Origin: Desulfocapsa sp.
GTDB lineage: Bacteria > Desulfobacterota > Desulfobulbia > Desulfobulbales > Desulfocapsaceae
Reading direction: 5' to 3'
Length of the DNA stretch: 14,267 nucleotides
Assembly: GCA_029942265.1 (NCBI GenBank)
Contig: JAOZTO010000016.1
Span: 1-14,267, forward strand
Part shown: positions 14,241-14,267 of the stretch, in pieces
How positions within the stretch are numbered: position 1 is the first letter of the stretch
Layout of the letters: each line of letters opens with the position of its first letter
Notes under the pieces: generated by a model
Databases searched by the model: none
Seen by the model: the letters and a program-made list of their open reading frames with translations, nothing else
Told to the model about the DNA's origin: nothing
Translations under genes and position numbers: made by a program

Positions 14241-14267
14241 ATGCTGCAGGATGAAAAGGTGTGCCAT
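14241..14267 (+). CDS. Start of next gene, partial (nine codons)
   Basis: ATG 14241 follows a strong Shine-Dalgarno (aggaggag, 14229-14236) and opens a frame MLQDEKVCH that runs off the window. The short spacing to the MinD-type gene and the same strand suggest it belongs to the same cluster. Nine residues are too few to name a product. Confidence 0.55.

Overview
The window looks like chromosomal core sequence, moderately AT-rich, from a Gram-negative anaerobe. The closest fit is a sulfate- or sulfur-metabolising Desulfobacterota, Desulfobulbales-like. This rests on a 12-heme membrane-anchored cytochrome c, a regulator joining a cyclic-nucleotide-binding domain to a PATAN/DUF4388 domain, a NifX-like protein paired with a ferredoxin-containing MinD-type ATPase (the arrangement of the 'orange protein' genes of sulfate reducers), and a mix of Lon, MltG, RlpA and PilZ proteins. 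The taxonomic reading is inference from gene content; no rRNA or marker gene is present.

Layout. Positions 1-289 hold no convincing gene. A plus-strand LysM-LysM-RlpA gene (290-1057) converges on a long minus-strand run. Between them, about 1095-1383, lies a highly structured imperfect palindrome that no gene explains. The minus-strand run, in transcription order, is lon (11707-9314), a REP-like inverted pair (9248-9106) with a promoter candidate in its loop, mltG (9070-8021), a membrane metallophosphoesterase (8011-6836), a hairpin and then a promoter candidate, a PilZ protein (6705-5938), nadE (5941-4295), the 12-heme cytochrome (4291-2504) and the cNMP/PATAN regulator (about 2474-1386). 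The last four genes overlap or almost touch (4-bp overlap, 3-bp gap, about 29-bp gap) and look like one operon. Divergent from lon on the plus strand are a GlmU-like acyltransferase (11924-12724), then a promoter with palindromic and direct-repeat operator candidates, a NifX-family protein (12843-13310), a [4Fe-4S] MinD-type ATPase (13332-14186), a terminator-like hairpin, and the first nine codons of another gene.

How the genes may fit together. MltG and RlpA act on peptidoglycan glycan strands, and Lon on protein turnover. The PilZ protein and the cNMP/PATAN regulator bracket NAD synthesis and a periplasmic electron-transfer cytochrome, which hints at nucleotide-signal control of redox capacity; this is inference. 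The NifX/MinD pair probably handles a metal-sulfur cluster.

The most interesting non-coding feature is the 1095-1383 element. Its arms form a 37-bp stem with a single mismatch, and all six non-Watson-Crick positions are G-U pairs only if the plus strand is the RNA. That suggests a transcribed, structure-selected RNA or a MITE-like repeat.
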